NCBI GenBank assembly: GCA_025765615.1
Contig: JAIVFJ010000162.1
Span: forward strand, 85,195 to 149,194
Source: Zopfochytrium polystomum
Taxonomy: Eukaryota; Chytridiomycota; Chytridiomycetes; Chytridiales; Chytridiaceae
Direction: 5' to 3'
DNA: 64,000 bases
The notes beneath the pieces are model-generated. The model was not told the DNA's origin. It did no database searches and worked only from the letters and a program-made list of their open reading frames with translations. This document shows positions 1-11,300 of this stretch, piece by piece. Both the position numbers and the translations under genes were made by a program. The first letter of the stretch is position 1, and each line of letters starts with the position of its first letter.

Positions 1-995
1 ACCTGTGAATAGCGGATTCGGCTTGATGGTCAGCGTGGCGTCTCGGAAGAATGCACCGCGGGGAACAACTTGCACCTCATAGTTGAGTTGTGCTATGACA
101 CCCGCTAGCCGCTTCTCCTCATTTACCGATTTCACGCCCCCGCCGCCGCCACCCTCTCCACCTTCAGCGGCCGCCCCTACAGCATTCTGGGTCGATGTAA
201 ACGTTTCTCCATTAGAACGTGATACCAGCCTGACCCTCCGGAAACAACCACGCTGCGTTTCCGCTCCTTACCGCATCATCGCCTTCGTCTTTATAAGTCG
301 ACGCGAGAGCCAGGGCATGTCACACAGAGAGGAAAGTATGTCAAGCGCAGGGAGTGGAGTATTTCGTTCGTTAGAATCAATGCAGAATGTAGCAGTTCAG
401 AGTGCTCACTTTGATTGGAGTACTCGAAAGCAGGATCCCCTGTAAACTTTTTGGTAATCTTTTCGATAAACTCCATCTCGTCGGGCGTAACGTCGGGAAG
501 GAGAAGCCAAGCGATCATGTCCGTGCTTCATTGAGTTTCCCATACCCGTGGTTCGGTTTGTGACGGTGCAGACCCGGATTTCGCATGCGCGAGTGTAGTT
601 CATGGTGGATAGCATACGTTAAAAGGAATGGGAGAGGCTCTTCAGATCAGGGTAATCGTAGGTGCTGCGCCGAAAACAGCATAGCGCGATAACCCAAATC
701 TACTCAATGAAGCAGTTAAGAACCTTCCTCACCTGTAATAAAACTTCTTCGCAAACAAGTTATCTCCCTCGAGAAGATCGCCACCGCTTCCGTCGCTGAT
801 GAGTGGGCACGACGCAATCCAGTAGTCCCTCTGCAGCCCCATCACTTTGCCCCACAGCGCGAGTGCGCCGTCTCTGGTCATCTTCTCGGCATCTGCCTTC
901 ATTTTCAGCGATGCCGATATGGTCGCGCGCTCTTCGGCATTGAGGGTGAATCCTCCGCCCGCTGCAAAGTAGTGCAAGTTGTCGATCACGTCCAT
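1..995 (-). CDS. RSPH9: Radial spoke head protein 9 homolog (RSPH9-like), 3' end missing
   Basis: A structural subunit of the radial spoke head in motile 9+2 cilia. The ATG at 995 opens MDVIDNLHYFAAGG, followed by an ALWGKVMGLQRDYWIA segment that matches the RSPH9 pattern (FWGRILGLVADYYIA in animals). The first intron runs from about 734 to 523, and its join gives ...FYYSTDMIAWLLLPDV, the family's YSLN..EW.LLPP region. Exon 2 ends near 410 after TGDPAFEYSNQ. The last visible exon (about 240 to 1) reads ...NEEKRLAGVIAQLNYEVQVV then PRGAFFRDATLTIKPNPLF, again a family signature, with a Gly/Ala-rich insertion before it. The C-terminal third lies beyond position 1. The second intron's exact acceptor is not settled. 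The gene is head-to-head with the FHA gene. The identification is firm because several separate blocks align in order; it implies a flagellated cell. Confidence 0.88.
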
Positions 996-1158
996 CGTTG
1001 TTTGCTTGAGAATGGTGGACGGGGTTGGCTGGTCCGCACGGTCGCGGCAACGAAAGGGTCTGTTGTGTGGGGTCAACCTACTCAGACAATTTTTGAGGGG
1101 ATTGTCGAACATTCCCATCAATTGGCGACAGGCAGTTCGTTAGTCTCGAAAAGCTGGA
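996..1158. promoter_or_regulatory. Shared divergent promoter, RSPH9-like / FHA gene
   Basis: Only 163 bp separate the opposed start codons at 995 (-) and 1159 (+). Both 5' leaders and core promoters must lie here or overlap coding sequence. No clear TATA box is visible. Its role as a bidirectional promoter is inferred from spacing alone. Confidence 0.4.
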
Positions 1159-3732
1159 ATGGGCGACGCGCGACGCCCTTCAATTGCCGGCACGGCGGGA
1201 GGCCTCGGCGGTCTCAGCAGTGACGCCCTCGGCGGTGGAGGTAGTTTCAGCGGATCCAGCGGCGGTGGCGACGGTGACGGCGACGGGGCTTACTGTCAGA
1301 AGCCAATGCCGGCCCAGCTGCGCCAAGGGAGTCCCTCTCCTCACCAGCTCCAGCAACAACAGCAGCCACAAAACCATCACCATCCACACAGCCAACAGCA
1401 TCCACTCTCTCATCCTCCCCTAAATGGCACCCATCCCACAAATCCGCACAATTTCCAGCAATGGCCCGGGCAATACCCGGGCGAGGACAGCGGCGGACCG
1501 CTGGCAGCAACAGTGGTCCCAGGGTCGGAGACGGCGTACGAAACCGCCCGCCACCCACTTCAGCGGAGCATATCCGTGTCCCGAATCCCAGGGTCTTCAT
1601 TATCGGCGGCTTCAACGGCAGCGGCGACTGTGGTGTCGGCAACATCTTCGCAACAGCCGTCGCCTCTGCCCGCACCGGCCCTTGCGGACGCGTTTGGACG
1701 GGCACCGAATAGCATGTCCGCAGGCAGCCTGTACCAGCCGCAGCCGCCGCACCTCCAGCACCTCCACCATCACCCGCCGTCCATGCAGCCGCAGCATGCA
1801 TTTATCACGAATTCGGCCGGTGTCGGCGGCGTTGGCGGTGGAAGCATCCCACAGCTCCACATGGCACCGCCGGCCGCGGCCGCAGCCGCCGCGCCTCCAC
1901 CGACCCCTGGCGCGTGGTCGCGGCTCCGCTCGACGTCTTTGACTAGCTCGTCCGCGCCGCTGTCCCCCGCTCCAGTTAGCCCTTCCCCTGGCCGAGGTAG
2001 ACTGTATGCGTATACATGTGGCGTCGTTGCGCATCATGAGTGGGCGTAGACGTGAGGTGTGGCGTGTGCGTGGGTGGATGCATGGAGTGTGTCCTCCCTC
2101 TTCAATCACTCGCGTTTTCGGAGTGGCGGAGCGCAGAGTGGCGGAAAAAATGTAGCCGTGCGCGCCTGTGAGATTACGCGGGGCGTGCTTCACCGCCGGA
2201 CTAACCCAACCGTACCCCCAAACCATCCCCACCATACTACCCATGGGACCGCAGCCGCCGGAGCGCGTCGAATCAGTGGAACCACCTTGGGGGCATCCTC
2301 CGCGCGCACCAGCTTCACCGGAGCGCCGTACGGCAGCAAGCCAGGCAGCATCGCGCCGGGGACTGCTGTGCGGTCGACGGCGACAGTGTATTTTGCGTGC
2401 CTCAATGGCGCGTTCGAGGGCACGCGAGTCGTTACTTTAGAGCCGTCGACGCCGGCCGCGGGCGTGCTGCATCCGTACCCGATGGGGCGGCCGCCAAACC
2501 CCGCGGCGACAGGGGCAGGGGGTGAAGTAGGTGGTACGGCAGCGACGGTGGCGAGCGGGGCCGCTGGTGCTGTCGACCCGTACCCGGTGCTGAGATTTTC
2601 CACAAAGGTGGTGTCGCGCAACCATGCTGTACTGTGGTACGAGAACGGGAGGGTAAGCCCCACTGGACGAAGAAAAACTTTTGCTTGATTCTTAACCGGT
2701 CAATATCACTTCTGCATCTCTCACACGTGCACATCTCCAAACCACCCATTTGCTCTGCCTTGTTGCATCACCCCAGATCCTCATTCAAGACACCAAAAGC
2801 TCGTCGGGCACGTTCGTGAATGGGAGGCGGCTTTCGCCGCAGGGTCAGGAAAGTGCAAAAGTGGAGCTACGGGACGGGGATGTGGTGCAGTTGGGCGAAG
2901 ACTGTGTACTCAACGGAGGTGAGATTTCAGGATATATAGCTCCGCCCTCCCTCTGACTAAATCCAATCCATACATTTTCTGCCGTTACTACGAAACTCAC
3001 AACCCCAGTCATGCACAAGTGCATCGTGGTCAAAGTCTCCTTTGAAGCAGTTGGTCCGCCTATGTCCGCCTCTTTCTTCAGCACGCGTAGCAATCCGCAA
3101 ATATCTTACCTCGGGGAGGGGGACACGGATGAGTTTATGTGTGTTTTTTTTCGTGTTTCTTTTTCGCTGCTTGCCTCGGTGCTTGCCCAAAGTCCACACC
3201 GTATTCGCTTTACGTTCACTAAACCCTTCTCTCCACCAATAACAGCGACTACCTCTCGCACCCGAACGTTCGCTACGAAGTTGAAGCCGAGGTGGCGTCG
3301 ATCTGGGCGTTCATCGCAGCCGGGGACAGTTCGTTCGCACACCCCCTGGCGCGCATGCACGCCATCGAACGCGAGCTCGCCGCTGCCGCTGCGGGCGGTC
3401 CCACAGCCGCAACGCCGCCACCGCCGCCGCCGGGCGCCGCGGTCTTTGCGCGGCGCGGCAGCGTCCCGGTGTTGTCGCACGCGACGCCGACGCCGCCGCC
3501 GTTGTCGCCGTCGACGCAGGACGCCCGCTTTCGCAGCGGCGGCCGGCAGCCGAGTCCCGGCGGTGGGGCGGCGGTGGCGGTTGTTGGTGGTGGTATCGGC
3601 GCCCGCGGCGGCGGTGGCGATGCGGGGGGCAAGATATTGGATCATGGTGTGCGCGAGCGCCTCGCGGAGGGGAAGGCGAGTCCGCCTGCCAGCCTACGAG
3701 AACCGAGGACGGCGGGTGGCCCGGAGATGTGA
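1159..3732 (+). CDS. FHA-domain protein of the SLMAP / Far9-Far10 type (STRIPAK)
   Basis: FHA domains bind phosphothreonine; SLMAP and fungal Far9/Far10 are membrane-linked subunits of the STRIPAK phosphatase-kinase complex. The ATG at 1159 opens a long low-complexity N-terminus (Gly, Gln/His, Pro, Ser). After an intron (about 1997-2250) the FHA domain begins: TVYFACLNGAFEG..., then LRFSTKVVSRNHAVLWYENG. A clear phase-0 intron (2653-2776) splits the domain. It resumes as ILIQDTKSSSGTFVNGRRLS and ...ELRDGDVVQLGEDCVLNG, with a further intron at 2919-3008 and VMHKCIVVKVSF after it. SxxH (SRNH) and SSSGTFVN are the phosphopeptide-contact motifs, and the order matches SLMAP. A last exon from about 3245 encodes DYLSHPNVRYEVEAEV and a Pro/Gly-rich tail ending at 3732. 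No C-terminal coiled coil or membrane anchor is visible, so a STRIPAK role is inferred from the FHA domain only. Confidence 0.75.
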
Positions 3733-4205
3733 TGATGCGTGCCGCTTGCATACGGGAGAACGTTGGGCTGGGTGCTCCTCTCATTTTTTGATTTCTCGGG
3801 GGCTTTACGGGAAACGGGCGGCGGGCAGCTGGCGGTGCCCGGACTCGGAGCGTAAGAGAAAGAAGATAGCGAGAATTTCTCGCTCTCGTCTCTGAAACAG
3901 AGAGTACCCCACAGTCTCCACAGTACTATTAATCAATTCGGATCATCCTCTTGAAGGTTTTCGACAAACGCCAAATGCTTGTGCTGCTTAAATGGAACAT
4001 GGTTGAGAGTGAAAATCTGCTGCAACGACAATCCTTGCACCATGCCAAATGATGTCGCTGAAATTCCACGAAGTCGGCCGGTACTTCAACCGTGCATTTC
4101 TTTTTCAAATTATGCTTGGCGGAGACCTTGAAAACCGTTTGGCAATGATCACAACGGAATAAATCGTCAAAGATAGAGATGAGAGACAGAAGAGTGAACC
4201 TTCTT

Positions 4206-4256
4206 TAGCCACTAATATTTGCATGGTTTCATCCAGGACAATATTTGCATGGTTTC
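4206..4256. repeat. 25-bp direct tandem duplication
   Basis: The unit AATATTTGCATGGTTTCATC plus CAGGA occurs twice in a row, separated by a couple of bases (first copy near 4206, second near 4233). The copies look identical, so the duplication is recent compared with the decay around it. Confidence 0.8.
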
Positions 4257-6431
4257 ATCCAGGATTGAAGTCATAAAAAACACCCCTCGATAAACTGGAG
4301 GAGAGCATTTCCAAAATCGAAGCATAAGATTTCAGTGGCTTGGTCCTGAAAAACATCGCGAAGCTGCCTTGTCGCGAAAACTTCAAACGAGAGCGAGTAG
4401 GCAAGGTCATACTGACCAGGGAAACGATTATTGTGTCCTGATGGCCTTTTCCCGTCGCCGACATTGCTTTCTATCTCTGGCATTACAACGAGGAACCATT
4501 AATGAGTTGTGAGACACTCCTCTCAGCTCTAAAGATGGAAGAGCATGGGCCTACACTGCGAAAGCTAGCCCGTTTTGCCGTGTTTAACAAAAATCCGCCA
4601 ATCCTTCGTGATGAACAAATGCGATGTTGTCACCCGCCGCAGCTGCTCCACATGCTTTGCATCGGCATGCCGAGCGTGTATCACGACACAATGTTGCCAT
4701 ATCGCCGCGTATCTCTCTCTATGATTTGAAACCTCACGTCATGAGATTACGCTGGTTCAACTCCAGCTACGAGGTTGGTACTGCAGCACACAACTGACAA
4801 ATGCCAAACGCACAGCCACCGCCGCCACACAAAAGCGGAAAACCCTTCCAATGCGAAGGGAAAGCAGCTGGATGAAGGAAAACCCAAGGCCAAAGCTGAC
4901 AAAGCTAATCAGGCAAAGGTTTTTGGAATTCAAAAGCTTCTCTGATTTAAGCTCTGAAAGCTTTTCAGTCAAAAGTTTAAAGTTTAATTCCAAATGTCTA
5001 AAAGCTAATCAGCAAAAGCCTAAAGTGAAAGTCAAAATCTTCATAAATACTTCGAACGAAGGCTTGGCGGATCGGATAGGATAGGTTAAGACGCCCTTAT
5101 CCGAAACCGTGCAAAAGCAAAAAACTGCTAACTGTAACTGAGCCAGGACCACTTGTACCTTATCCGTAACCTTAACGGGGTTTGGCTGGTTAATTATTAG
5201 TTAGTGGTTTAAACCGGTCAAAGCCGATGTTTTTGGTTAAAAAATTCCTCAACCCTATCCTTAAATGATAACCGGAGTGCAGTTAGAAATTTTGACCTCT
5301 ATCCTGAGACTCCTTCCACGACTCCGCACACACTCGAGATCCCTAACAGTGGCTCCTTTGACACAAGGCTGAAACACAGCGTACATTTTACAAGGTGGCT
5401 TTTTCTTGGGTTGAAAATGGGCAGCCGCTTTGCCCCAAATTAATAATATAAAAATTCTGATCATTGGCGATCAATATCAGGGTTTAAGCTCGTAATTATT
5501 GATTTGGATCCTCAAATTCATATCCTCTATTGTGAGATAGCGAAGTGTGAAAGAATGTTGCAGCAACTTCATCCCTAAGTTGTTTCCAGTTTGTGGCAAG
5601 TTTCTGCAGGACATCGCAATTCTGCAGAGTTCTACAAGCAATCCTTGTGCGCAGCTAAGTTTGTGAGGGTTCTGGGAGTCGTCCAATGCTCAACAGAAGC
5701 AAACAAATTTCTGGCATTTATAGAAATCAGTACAATGCACGAAATAGTAAATCAGTAGATGTCATCCTGTGGGAGGTGGGCTGCAGCAGGCTGAAAATTC
5801 TAAGTCCAATTGAGAAAAGCTGTTTTGGGGGAAGACTTACTGCATGTGGCCCCAACCTCAAGTCTCCCAGCTCCAGTTTTCAGGTTTGACTCCCGCCTCC
5901 TATGCCTGAGGCATTTAAATCTTCTGGTTCAGATCCAGAAGTGTGGAAATTTGAGGAAACAATTAAATACATACTTTTTTGAAGCAAGCTTTGCAATGGT
6001 GCTCTTGAAGGTAAATAATTAAACAATTGATGAAAGACTATATTGTTATAATCAATAATGCAGGAAAAAATTATGCAGTGAATGGCTGTGTTTAAAGTAA
6101 TTGCCAACACCTCACTATACTCACTGCCACAGATGTCTCGTCCCATCCATTGAAAAGTGAAAAGAATGTTTAGTCAATTGTCAATAAGTTTTACCCCAGC
6201 AGTCATTGCCAGACAAAACTTTGCACCACGCATCATTATTGCAAGTTTTTCGTCAAATTTTTGGAGTTTTAGTCAATAGACATAAAGCCTAAAATTAAAT
6301 GCTCCAGACGTTTCGGCGCAATCGCCTTTTTTTTTGCAGCAAAATGCCTTACACTTCTGCTTGAAGCATACAAAGTTTCGTAAAAACTTGGCAGAGTTTG
6401 TCTAAATGACTTGTACGATCTGACGTTCATA

Positions 6432-6466
6432 TGTTAGGGGGGTGTCCGAAAACATTTGTCACCCCC
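6432..6466 (-). repeat. Terminal-repeat relic of a Tc1-like element
   Basis: Read on the minus strand, this stretch gives CAAGGGGGTGACAAATG then TTTTCGGACAC. That is close to the terminal inverted repeat of the Tc1 element at 51.15 kb (CAGGGGGAGGACAAAAG then TTTCCGGGCAC). Its orientation makes it the right end of an element extending leftward. No convincing partner end or transposase was found in the spacer. Confidence 0.4.
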
Positions 6467-6855
6467 TTGAACACCAGACATTCCGTTCCACTATCTCCAA
6501 AGTATTTTTCAACAGCACAACGTATAACAATAACCGACAGTCAGTATAGGGACGGATCTGTTCAGTGCCTCGTGCCTATAAGAACCAAATCGATACGTTG
6601 TTTGCCGTGAAAGCAAGTGTTTCGTGTTGTTGGAATTCCAACTGGGATTGGAGGTAGAGGGTGCGCCAAGGCGCCTCCTCTTTAGCTGATCACTGCAGAC
6701 GGGAATGACCCCCAACCAAAAGGGCCCCCCACACGTATCAATCAATCATCACGCCTCGCTCGCTCGGCCGTTTTACTCACCCGTCCGGCCCCCCCGCCTC
6801 CCTCTCCACTCCCTTTCTCTCGCCGCACCTTTCATCGCATCCGCCCGTCACTTGT

Positions 6856-7869
6856 TTACGCATCCCGCTTCACCCTGCCGCTGCCGGCCCCGCCGCCGCC
6901 GCCCCCGCCGCCGGTCCTTGTCTTGGCACGTGGTGACGCAGCGCTCCCGACCTTCTCTCCCGCCACCGCTGCCTTCTTCGCGGCCGTGACCGCGCCAGCC
7001 TTCGTCTTCGTCGCCGTCTTTGCCTTCTTACCCTTCGCACCGGCGGCCGCGGCCGCCGCGGCGCCGCCCTTCTTGACGCGCTCCTTCTTCTTGAGCGACG
7101 ACATGCGCAGCTTCAGCACGTTGCTGCAGCGCTCGAGGAAGCGGTCGGTGTCGCGCGGCTCGACGAGCGTCGAGATTTTCTTTTTCAACATCGTCGCGCG
7201 CACGACGCAGGGGTACTCGGCGTCGGGGTCGGCTGCGGCATCGGTGTCGGCTTCGGCGTCAGAGGAGGGCTGCGGCAGCTGCTGCGGTGCGGGGGTCGTG
7301 GTCGGTTGCTGTTGCTGCTGCTGATGCTGCTGCTGTTGCTGCGCCTTCTTGCGCTGCCTTCGCTGCGCTATCCGTGCCGGGAAGGAATCTGGGAGGATTT
7401 TTGGGTGTAATGTCAGCTGGGTTGGGCCAAGGCCCGAACTGGGTGGCATCATCTGTCGATCGCGTGCGGGAGCTGGCGTCCCGCGCTGCCGCTCCTCTCT
7501 CACCCACACACACAACACACAGTCGCCCACATCCATCCCCCGAGTACGCATCCCGGATCCCCGGTCGATGGGTCGATCGGTCGGTCCGTCGCTCGCCGTA
7601 AACCAACTCACTTTCCCACGCAACACTCCCAAACACCAAAAGCATCCAAATCGAAAACAACCCCAGAAACCAGAAAAAAAAAAAAAAAGAGAACGCTGAG
7701 AAGCGCCGGTGACCCGCGAGACTTCGCGCGTCGGCTCGTCGGCCCTCTGCTCTGCTGTGCTCGCACGACACTCACGCCGCTTGTATGTGATGAGAACCGT
7801 TCCCACGTCGGTCGACTTTTCGAAAAGCTCGTCCAGATGGACCAGGAACTGGTCGTTCTTCAGGAACAT
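6856..7869 (-). CDS. SRP14: Signal recognition particle 14-kDa subunit (SRP14)
   Basis: SRP14 pairs with SRP9 on the Alu domain of SRP RNA and slows translation during targeting to the ER. Exon 1 (7776-7869) encodes MFLKNDQFLVHLDELFEKST and DVGTVLITYKR, the family N-terminus. The intron (7389-7775) has a GTGAGT donor and joins in phase to exon 2 (6856-7388). Exon 2 carries YPCVVRATMLKKKISTLVEP and FLERCSNVLKLRMSSLKKKE, matching LLRATDGKKKISTVV and the YSNLLRANMDGLKKR helix of animal SRP14. Between these cores lies an unusual insertion: a Gln/His run, Pro/Thr and an acidic Asp/Ala stretch. The tail is Ala/Lys-rich and then Gly-rich, reminiscent of the Ala-rich tail of primate SRP14. The translated product is about 240 aa against roughly 110-136 in most species; the extra length is all low-complexity. 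Confidence 0.9.
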   Translation of the reverse strand: MFLKNDQFLVHLDELFEKSTDVGTVLITYKRRECRASTAEQRADEPTREVSRVTGASQRSLFFFFSGFWGCFRFGCFWCLGVLRGKVSWFTASDGPTDRPIDRGSGMRTRGMDVGDCVLCVWVREERQRGTPAPARDRQMMPPSSGLGPTQLTLHPKILPDSFPARIAQRRQRKKAQQQQQHQQQQQQPTTTPAPQQLPQPSSDAEADTDAAADPDAEYPCVVRATMLKKKISTLVEPRDTDRFLERCSNVLKLRMSSLKKKERVKKGGAAAAAAAGAKGKKAKTATKTKAGAVTAAKKAAVAGEKVGSAASPRAKTRTGGGGGGGGAGSGRVKRDA

Positions 7870-8068
7870 TTCTTTCTTTCGATCCTTGTCACATTCTTTC
7901 TTTCATTCATTCACTCGCTTGTTCATTCCACACACCCCTTCAGAAGTGCTTTCGATTGTGCGCAACTGGAGCACAAAAAAAAAAAAAAAAAAAAGAGGAG
8001 CACTATACCGAAAAACGGGAAGCAAACGAACAAGGTGTTAGAAGAGAGGAAGAGAAAAAGAGAGAGTG

Positions 8069-8110
<42 letters not shown>

Positions 8111-8379
8111 CGAGTGTGTGTGTGCGCGTGTGTCGTGGGAGGAGGAGGAGGCGAGTGAAAAACAGGCAAACGGGGATGAAAACACAACTTTAAACGGACG
8201 GGCATAATGAACACCAAAAGTGCTGGAGGAGGGGGCCAGAGGGCGCGACAAGAAAAAAAAAAAAAAAAAAACTGAAGGGAGAACAAAAGAAAAAAAAAAC
8301 AAAAACAAAAAAACCTTCTGCTGGGCCTGTGCTTGTGTGTCTGCATGCGTGTGTGCGTGTGTCCTTGTACAAAACATAT
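7870..8379. other. Spacer between SRP14 and TADA3, simple repeats
   Basis: A 510-bp gap holding the upstream side of SRP14 and the 3' flank of TADA3. It contains an A run (about 7974-7994), a GA microsatellite grading into GTGTGT (about 8041-8128) and more A runs at 8250-8310. No gene is visible. Confidence 0.7.
8041..8128. repeat. GA/GT microsatellite
   Basis: An imperfect AG-repeat tract (about 30 bp pure near 8071-8101) followed by a short GT run. It lies upstream of SRP14. Confidence 0.9.
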
Positions 8380-11300
8380 CTACCCCTCCACTCTGGTAGC
8401 AAACACAGACTCGGTCGGGATCGATACTTTTTCTGGCGGAAAGAGGCAGCCGACACTCTCGATCACAAACGCTCTCCTCTCAATCAGCTCAAGAATTTGC
8501 TGAGACACCCCAGGACTCCGAGCCGCAGTATTTGTTGCTGCAGCGGCGCCGGCTACTGTTGCTGCTGCTGGCGCTGGCGCCGGCGCCGGCGCGGGAGTCG
8601 AGGAAGTGGACGAAGTGGAGGAAGAGGACGCGGAGGCAGAGGTCGCGGCGGATGCGAACGGAAGGGAGGTCGCGGAGGCGAGAGACAAAGTTGACAAGGA
8701 CGACGAAGAGGACGAGTGCGGCTGCCGCAGTGGCGCTGTCGTCGGCGATAGGGAGAGAGAGACCGGCGCGTTGTTGGAGGAAATTGTCGACAGGGAGGAG
8801 GCGGCGGTTGCGGAAGTGGTGCTGCTACTGGTGTTACTGGTGTTGCCATTGCTGATGATACTGTTGCCGTTGATGATGTGGAACGGGGAGGCGGAGGAGG
8901 AGGACGGCGAAGAGGAGGAAATCGAGTTGGCGGTAGCAGTGATCGTGGTGGGGGCGGCGGCGATGTTAGCAGTGAAAGTGGTTGAGGCACTGGTGGTGAC
9001 GGCCATGACGGAGTTGGTGAGGGATGGCCCCGCGGAAGCGGCGGTCCCGCCCCCGCCACCACCCTTGCCGCCCTTCTTCTTTGGCTTCGGTTGCGTCTTC
9101 TGGTAAAGTAACAGGAACAATGAAAGCAAGAGAGGAAGACAGCGAAGGTGGTAAGTGAAGCGAAATGACAAGAGGCATCTCAACTGGGGAACTCTCGACT
9201 CTCCCTCCTCCACATCCCAAATCGCTCGCCAACTTACCGCTCTCTTGGCGTATCCGGCTTCAATCTGCTTCGACAACGCGTCCAGCACGCTGCAATATTG
9301 TTCGTAACCACGATGGTACGCCGCCAGCTCTTTTAGCCGTTGCTTTTTTGCCTGATTGTCGAGCATCTGCTGCAAAAGATCGTGCTGCACCCGCCGAAGC
9401 TCCTGGCTGATTTCGTCGTTGTCCTTGTGGTCCATTGCAATCTGCACCCATAAAAAGAAAACTCAGATTGGATGTAAAAAAAGTTCAGGGCTTCAACACA
9501 CACGCACACACATGCAACGTGCATGCATACGGAAGCAGCAGACAAGAAAGATAACCACCAAAGACAACCACCACACTCACCTTTGTCCCATCAATGACGC
9601 CAATGTGCTTAAGTTCATTCAAAAGCCGGTCCTCGAGCGGCAAAAATTCCGTATACGGGCGGCCTGCCGCTGCAGCGGGTGTAGGTTCCAAATGTACAAA
9701 TTCACCGCTCTTGCCGTTCGGCATGGACGCTCTGGCAGTCCTGCTCCCGTTCTCGTAACCGTCATGACCATAGTAATCGCTGCTGGTGCCATGGCGAAAG
9801 GCGGCAATGTCGTTTTCCTCCTCCAATGCCTCTTCCTCCTCTGGCGCTGCCTCATTCCACTGCTTCTGGCACGAGTCGAGGTCCAGACCAGGGACGGTGA
9901 TATCTTGTTCTCGCACTAAGTCGATGATACGTTGTCCCAGGTCGCCAAGGCTTGAGCCTCCGCCTTCGCGACATCCTGCTCGTCCTCCTCCAGTTAAGGA
10001 GATAAATGTAGAGTGGGAATCGTCGTATTCTGGCCGGCTGGCAAACAGCGTTGCAGCTGGGTATGCGGTCGAGGTCGAAGCATGACGCCGGTTTGGCTCT
10101 GAGTGGAGCAGCAGTGGTGGTCTTTCAAACAAAGCACCGTCCTCGTCCGCCCACTGCTCGAGGTAGTGGCGGCCAAGAGGTGGCGCAATAAAAGGGGTCA
10201 CGTCGTCTCCCTGAATTATGCAGCACAGGAACGATTCAGAAGAACAAGGAAACAAGAGTCAACGACCACTCGCCGTTCCTCTGCATATGAAAAAACAAGA
10301 AAAACGCACATTGCTATCCAGGAACGCAAAGTCTTCATCGGTTAATGGCCTAAAATACTGGCTTTCGCAGAAGCTCCAAAATTGAGCGACGGGAATCTGC
10401 TGCGGTGGCGCTTTTGCCTTTGAATAGTCGCCGTTCACGGGTGCCTCATCCTTCTTTTCGGGTTCAGGCGTTTCGTTTCTTAAAGCTGAGGGGTCCTCCA
10501 CGAGTTCGGAGGCATTCGTTCCTCTCCGGCGGTTGGATTTTGGTTTCGGAACCTTATTGTTTTTTGTTTTTTTTGTTTTTTTTTTGTTTTTTTTTTTGCA
10601 GGGTGGAAAGAAAATGGAAACAACAAAATACAACAGAGAAAGAAAAAGAAACACGGAGTTCAGCTTAGAAAGTCTACTTTCACGACGGCCACTTACCGAT
10701 CGCGGTGGTCTCGCGTTGGCAGGCTTGGAATGGGACTTTGCAAGGCTTGGCACGGGGGGTGACAGCTTGGGTGAAAGGAGGCGAGGACGAGGACGCTGAA
10801 GACATCTTGACTTTCATGATACCGTTTTGAGTCAAAGCTATTTTCACTGAGCCATCCTCTGATTTCCGGACAGCCGCCAGGCCTACCGTGGAAAAAGAAA
10901 AGTTTAAGTTCACGACCTTCGAATCAACGAATTGGAAGAGTGTGAAGTCTCTGTGTCTGTGTGTGTGTGTGTGTGTGTGTGTCTGTGGTGCGTGTTTTGG
11001 GCGCAAGAGAAACAAATGGACGAATCGAGGGAAAAAGAAGCAGACCTTCTCCTTCGCCTTCCACTTCCAGCTCATCCCTCTTCCTTTTCAGTCTGACCGG
11101 CAATTTTCCATCAGTTAATGAAGTGCAGGCTCCACAAGGGTAGTATCGATACAAGTGGCCACTTACTGGTTGGGTGAGACTGGCCGTGAGTTTTCGTCCA
11201 CCCCTGTCCCACCAACGGTACAAATGAAAAGAGGAAAGGAATGAGCGGCGCAGAACCTTGGACCATTGAACCCATGCCAACGTCGAAAACAGAACCTAAC

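Larger units (their letters stand above)
3733..6855. other. Long AT-rich spacer without a supportable gene
   Basis: About 3.1 kb, markedly more AT-rich than the flanking genes. No open frame looks conserved on either strand. It contains a short tandem duplication (4206-4256), a stretch rich in AAAGCTT-like words (4880-5040), a GGATAGGAT / TTATCCG-rich patch (5060-5260) and a Tc1-like terminal sequence near 6432-6466. The whole block may be an old, decayed transposon field. Position 6700-6855 is pyrimidine-rich and is the 3' flank of SRP14. Confidence 0.6.

Noticed and set aside
1180..2244. Long open frames antisense to the FHA gene
   Set aside because: They arise from GC-rich low-complexity coding sequence on the plus strand and show no family features.
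5060..5260. Telomere-like or satellite patch (GGATAGGAT, TTATCCG words)
   Set aside because: Units are irregular and few; no true tandem array.
8606..9106. Plus-strand acidic open frame across the last TADA3 exon
   Set aside because: It is the complement of the Ser/Ala-rich tail of TADA3, which has clear conserved blocks.
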